The notes beneath the pieces were generated by a model, which was not told the DNA's origin, searched no databases, and saw nothing but the letters and a program-made list of their open reading frames with translations. Of a stretch of DNA of 17,505 bases, positions 15,150-17,505 are shown one piece after another (positions within the stretch are counted from its first letter, which is position 1; each line of letters opens with the position of its first letter). The stretch comes from Gammaproteobacteria bacterium (GTDB lineage Bacteria > Pseudomonadota > Gammaproteobacteria > UBA9214). The stretch lies in contig DMKK01000039.1 of the NCBI GenBank assembly GCA_003454335.1, forward strand, positions 1 through 17,505, read 5' to 3'. The position numbers and the translations under genes are program-made.

Positions 15150-15722
15150 TTATGGCTCCCGGTCCAGGCCGCTATCACGTGTCGCAGGAACCGGATGGCC
15201 GGTCAGTAGCAACAGCTTGTGGAGGATGATGGAGCAGCCTTGCAGCAGTAGCAGTACGGCCATCACGGGAATGGCTGTTTTCAGCAGGAACACACCGTCC
15301 AGTCCACCGGCCTCGCGCGAGCCTTCCTGTATCGACCAGGAGGCAGCGACATAGTCCAGGCTTGAGATCAGGATAAACAGACAAACAGGGAACAGCAGTA
15401 GCAGGGTGCCCAGCAGGTCTATCCAGGCGCGCGTGCGCGGGGTGCATTTTTGATACACGATATCCACACGCACATGAGCGTCATGTTTCAGGGTGTAGGC
15501 AGCGCCCAGCATGAATACGCTGGCATGCAGGTAGGTAACTGACTCCTGCAATGCAATGGAACCGGTCTGGAACAGGTAGCGCAGGATGACCACGGTGAAG
15601 GTAACCAACACCATGCCCAGTGTCAGCCACGCAATGATGCGCCCGGTTGCCTCGGCAAAACGGTCGAGTAAGGTGGCAAGGGTTTGCAGTCGGGTGATCA
15701 AGTGTTCTGACGCGAATGGCAC
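15150..15722 (-). CDS. dctQ: TRAP transporter small permease subunit
   Basis: The small membrane subunit that pairs with DctM. It has 190 residues with four hydrophobic segments: about 28-50 (IIAWLTLGMVLVTFTVVILRY), 58-78, 104-126 (LLGTLLLLFPVCLFILISSL) and 147-172. The HVRVDIVYQKCTPRTRAWIDL segment between helices 2 and 3 is typical of DctQ. Translation probably starts at GTG 15722, with AGAGG upstream at a rather long spacing. Its stop is 3 nt from the dctM ATG. It follows the DUF2782 gene by about 50 nt on the same strand, so read-through from there is possible. Confidence 0.92.
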   Translation of the reverse strand: MPFASEHLITRLQTLATLLDRFAEATGRIIAWLTLGMVLVTFTVVILRYLFQTGSIALQESVTYLHASVFMLGAAYTLKHDAHVRVDIVYQKCTPRTRAWIDLLGTLLLLFPVCLFILISSLDYVAASWSIQEGSREAGGLDGVFLLKTAIPVMAVLLLLQGCSIILHKLLLLTGHPVPATRDSGLDREP

Positions 15723-15773
15723 TTAACTAATAACCTCTGCCACGGAAGCATATGGAATTTCAGGGCTGGCCGG

Positions 15774-16127
15774 CTACCAGCGATGTATGACCCATCTCGG
15801 TATCACCGGCTCCAGCCGGTCCTGCCTGGACTCCAGCGAGCCATTACCGTCAGAGTCATATAAATAGTAGGGATAGCCGCGTGTCGGGATCACCTTGACC
15901 ATATAGAGTCGACCGTTGGCACGGTATTCGTGGACCACGGCGTCATCACGCTTGATAATCTTGACCTCCGGCTCAAGGTCTTCATCGATCAGCCCGGTGG
16001 GGGCTGGCGGAGTATTGTCCGGCAGTGGCGGCGGAGGAATATCCGGCAAGGGTTCCAGGTCCGGTGGTGGGACTGCGTGTACCGGCAGAGCACAGACCAG
16101 CAACAGCAAGGCAAGATGTTTGAACAT
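15774..16127 (-). CDS. DUF2782 family secreted protein
   Basis: Small exported protein of 117 residues and unknown function. MFKHLALLLLVCALPVHA is a signal peptide, probably cut before VPPPD. A Pro-rich stretch follows (about 19-45), then the conserved core VKIIKRDDAVVHEYRANGR, YMVKVIPTRGYPYYLYDSDGNG and the terminal PRWVIHRW. The core and the location divergent from polA match the gammaproteobacterial DUF2782 family, which is often found beside polA. An AGGA about nine bases before the ATG serves as ribosome binding site. No enzymatic motif is seen; a periplasmic or envelope role is only inferred. Confidence 0.88.
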   Translation of the reverse strand: MFKHLALLLLVCALPVHAVPPPDLEPLPDIPPPPLPDNTPPAPTGLIDEDLEPEVKIIKRDDAVVHEYRANGRLYMVKVIPTRGYPYYLYDSDGNGSLESRQDRLEPVIPRWVIHRW

Positions 16128-16278
16128 ATTAGCGAGTCCTGATTATTCTGTGCTGCGGATATAAAACGGGTATCACAGTGCCACCAGACAGCCCGTAAGG
16201 ATAAGTTGTTAATAATGATACCATGGCGGAATGCGCCAATCGTTGCGCTGCGGCAATAATCACAACTTTCGGGTTCGG

Positions 16279-16376
16279 GTACTCCGATAAGGACTATGGC
16301 CATTCGCTGCGAGGCGTGCCTTGTCCTGGACGCTGACAGGCCAACTGAACCCATCTATATAACCTTATCGGAGTAC
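16279..16376. repeat. 14-bp perfect inverted repeat spanning the polA leader and ribosome binding site
   Basis: Bases 16279-16292 (gtactccgataagg) are the exact reverse complement of 16363-16376 (ccttatcggagtac), 70 bases apart. The right arm contains the CGGAG at 16369-16373 that is the only plausible Shine-Dalgarno for polA, whose ATG is at 16379. In the loop, 16297-16301 (tggcc) can pair with 16339-16343 (ggcca). A transcript starting upstream of 16279 would fold with the polA ribosome binding site buried. The same geometry could instead be a 98-bp MITE-like insert, but I see no target duplication. Confidence 0.8.
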
Positions 16377-16378
16377 TA

Positions 16379-17505
16379 ATGTCTGCAAAACACTCCAGAC
16401 CCTTTATGCTGGTGGACGGGTCGTCCTATCTCTACCGTGCCTTCCACGTTCCGAACCTGCAGCAGCTAACGAACTCAAAAGGTGAACCGACCGGCGCGGT
16501 GCTGGGTGTCGTCAATATGCTGCGCAGTTTGCTGGTGGACTACGACCCGGAAAACATGGCAGTGGTTTTTGATGCCAGGGGCAAGACCTTTCGCCATGAG
16601 CTGTACACGGAGTACAAGGCCAATCGCCCGTCCATGCCGGACGAGCTGGCGGAACAGGTAGAACCCCTGCATGCCGTGGTGCTGGCCATGGGGCTGCCGC
16701 TGCTGCAGATCAGTGGGGTGGAGGCGGACGATGTGATCGGCACGCTCGCCACGCAGGCATCGCGAATGGGGATGGATACTGTTATCTCAACCGGTGACAA
16801 GGACATGGCGCAACTGGTGGATGCCCACACCACCCTGGTCAATACCATGTCCAGGACTACGCTGGACGCTGACGGGGTCGCGGAGAAATTCGGCGTGCAG
16901 CCTGCGCAAATTGTTGATTATCTGGCATTAATGGGTGACAGCTCGGACAATATACCGGGCGTGCCCAAGGTGGGCCCGAAAACGGCGGCCAAGTGGCTGA
17001 CGCATTACGGTTCGCTGGACGCCATCATGGCACACGCTGACGAGGTCAAGGGCAAGGTAGGTGAAAGCCTGCGCGAACACCTGGATATGTTACCGCTGTC
17101 GCGTGAGCTGGCCACCATCCGTTGCGATATTGCGCTGGATAGTGGCCCGGACGGCTTGCGTGTGCAGACGCCGGATGCGGTGCGCCTGCGTGAGCTCTAC
17201 ACAGACCTCGGTTTTAATCGGCTGCTGGAAGAAATCGGCAGTGGAGCGGATGCCACAGCCGACACGCAACGGGCCGAGGTTGAGGCGGATTACGAAACGG
17301 TGCTGACCCAGGGGCAGCTGGATGACTGGCTGCAGCGCCTGCAGCAGGCAGGCCAGTTTGCCTTCGATACTGAAACGACCAGTCTGGACTATATGGCGGC
17401 GCGCCTTGTGGGCGTTTCTTTTGCGCTTGAGGCAGGCAGGGCGGCCTACGTGCCGCTGGCCCATGATTACCCGGGTGCACCGGATCAGCTGAATCGCGAG
17501 GAGGT
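16379..17505 (+). CDS. polA: DNA polymerase I, 3'-truncated by window edge
   Basis: Repair and Okazaki-fragment polymerase. ATG 16379 opens MSAKHSRPFMLVDGSSYLYRAFH; 375 codons are visible and the frame stays open to the edge, against about 930 residues in full. The 5'-nuclease domain has VVFDARGKTFRHELYTEYKANRP (part shown), SGVEADDVIGTLA, STGDKDMAQLV and GDSSDNIPGVPKVGPKTA, all the metal-binding acidic clusters expected. After a linker, FAFDTETTSLDYM begins the 3'-5' exonuclease domain with the Asp and Glu of the DTET motif intact, so proofreading is probably kept, unlike in some other bacterial Pol I enzymes. The polymerase domain lies outside the window. Translation may be affected by the inverted repeat over its ribosome binding site. 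Confidence 0.97.
   Translation, partial: MSAKHSRPFMLVDGSSYLYRAFHVPNLQQLTNSKGEPTGAVLGVVNMLRSLLVDYDPENMAVVFDARGKTFRHELYTEYKANRPSMPDELAEQVEPLHAVVLAMGLPLLQISGVEADDVIGTLATQASRMGMDTVISTGDKDMAQLVDAHTTLVNTMSRTTLDADGVAEKFGVQPAQIVDYLALMGDSSDNIPGVPKVGPKTAAKWLTHYGSLDAIMAHADEVKGKVGESLREHLDMLPLSRELATIRCDIALDSGPDGLRVQTPDAVRLRELYTDLGFNRLLEEIGSGADATADTQRAEVEADYETVLTQGQLDDWLQRLQQAGQFAFDTETTSLDYMAARLVGVSFALEAGRAAYVPLAHDYPGAPDQLNREE

Noticed and set aside
16223..16336. 37-codon ORF upstream of polA that reads through the left arm of the inverted repeat, as a possible leader peptide
   Set aside because: No ribosome binding site at a suitable distance and no known homologue; attractive for regulation but unsupported.
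1..17505. CRISPR arrays, tRNA or rRNA genes, phage or defence genes
   Set aside because: No regularly spaced direct repeats, no tRNA-like cloverleaf with TTCGAAT-type arm, and no nuclease, toxin or phage genes were recognised on either strand.

Overview
The window looks like chromosomal DNA of a gammaproteobacterium of moderately high GC. Four things support this: the F1F0 ATP synthase genes next to glmU-glmS, a UvrD of the E. coli size and motif set, a polA with an intact proofreading motif preceded by a divergent DUF2782 gene, and a TakP-like Tat-exported TRAP binding protein. The genus cannot be fixed from the sequence. Both ends are cut: atpD lacks its start and polA runs off the right edge.

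Layout. 1-1844 (+): the 3' part of atpD, then atpC, then an FKBP-type (SlyD-like) prolyl isomerase whose ATG overlaps the atpC stop. 1845-2035: a gap with small hairpins. 2036-5246 (+): glmU and glmS, a tight pair making glucosamine-6-phosphate and UDP-GlcNAc for cell wall and LPS. 5247-6353: an accessory pocket. It holds an AT-rich promoter region, a small unrecognised cysteine protein (+), a 168-bp MITE-like palindromic element, and a membrane-anchored Cys-rich hypothetical protein (-) whose stop codon lies in the element's end. 6354-6674: divergent intergenic DNA with a short dyad. 6675-8843 (+): uvrD. 8917-11790 (-): a large membrane PAS-PAS-GGDEF-EAL c-di-GMP protein. 12051-13160 (+): a TRAP substrate-binding protein (dctP). 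13161-15722 (-): dctQ, dctM and a PagL-type lipid A deacylase, read toward dctP and meeting it stop codon to stop codon. 15774-16127 (-): a DUF2782 secreted protein. 16379-17505 (+): the 5' part of polA.

How the genes work together. Most of the window is housekeeping: ATP synthesis, amino-sugar precursors, DNA repair and replication. The accessory content is one split TRAP uptake system for an organic acid, an outer-membrane lipid A enzyme downstream of its permease genes, and a c-di-GMP signalling protein.

The observations most worth a second look are a 14-bp perfect inverted repeat whose right arm covers the polA ribosome binding site, the MITE-like element that supplies the stop codon of a neighbouring gene, the convergent split of the TRAP genes, and a PagL homologue with Asn where the catalytic Glu is expected. 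I did not find a clear new multi-gene system such as a defence island or CRISPR array.
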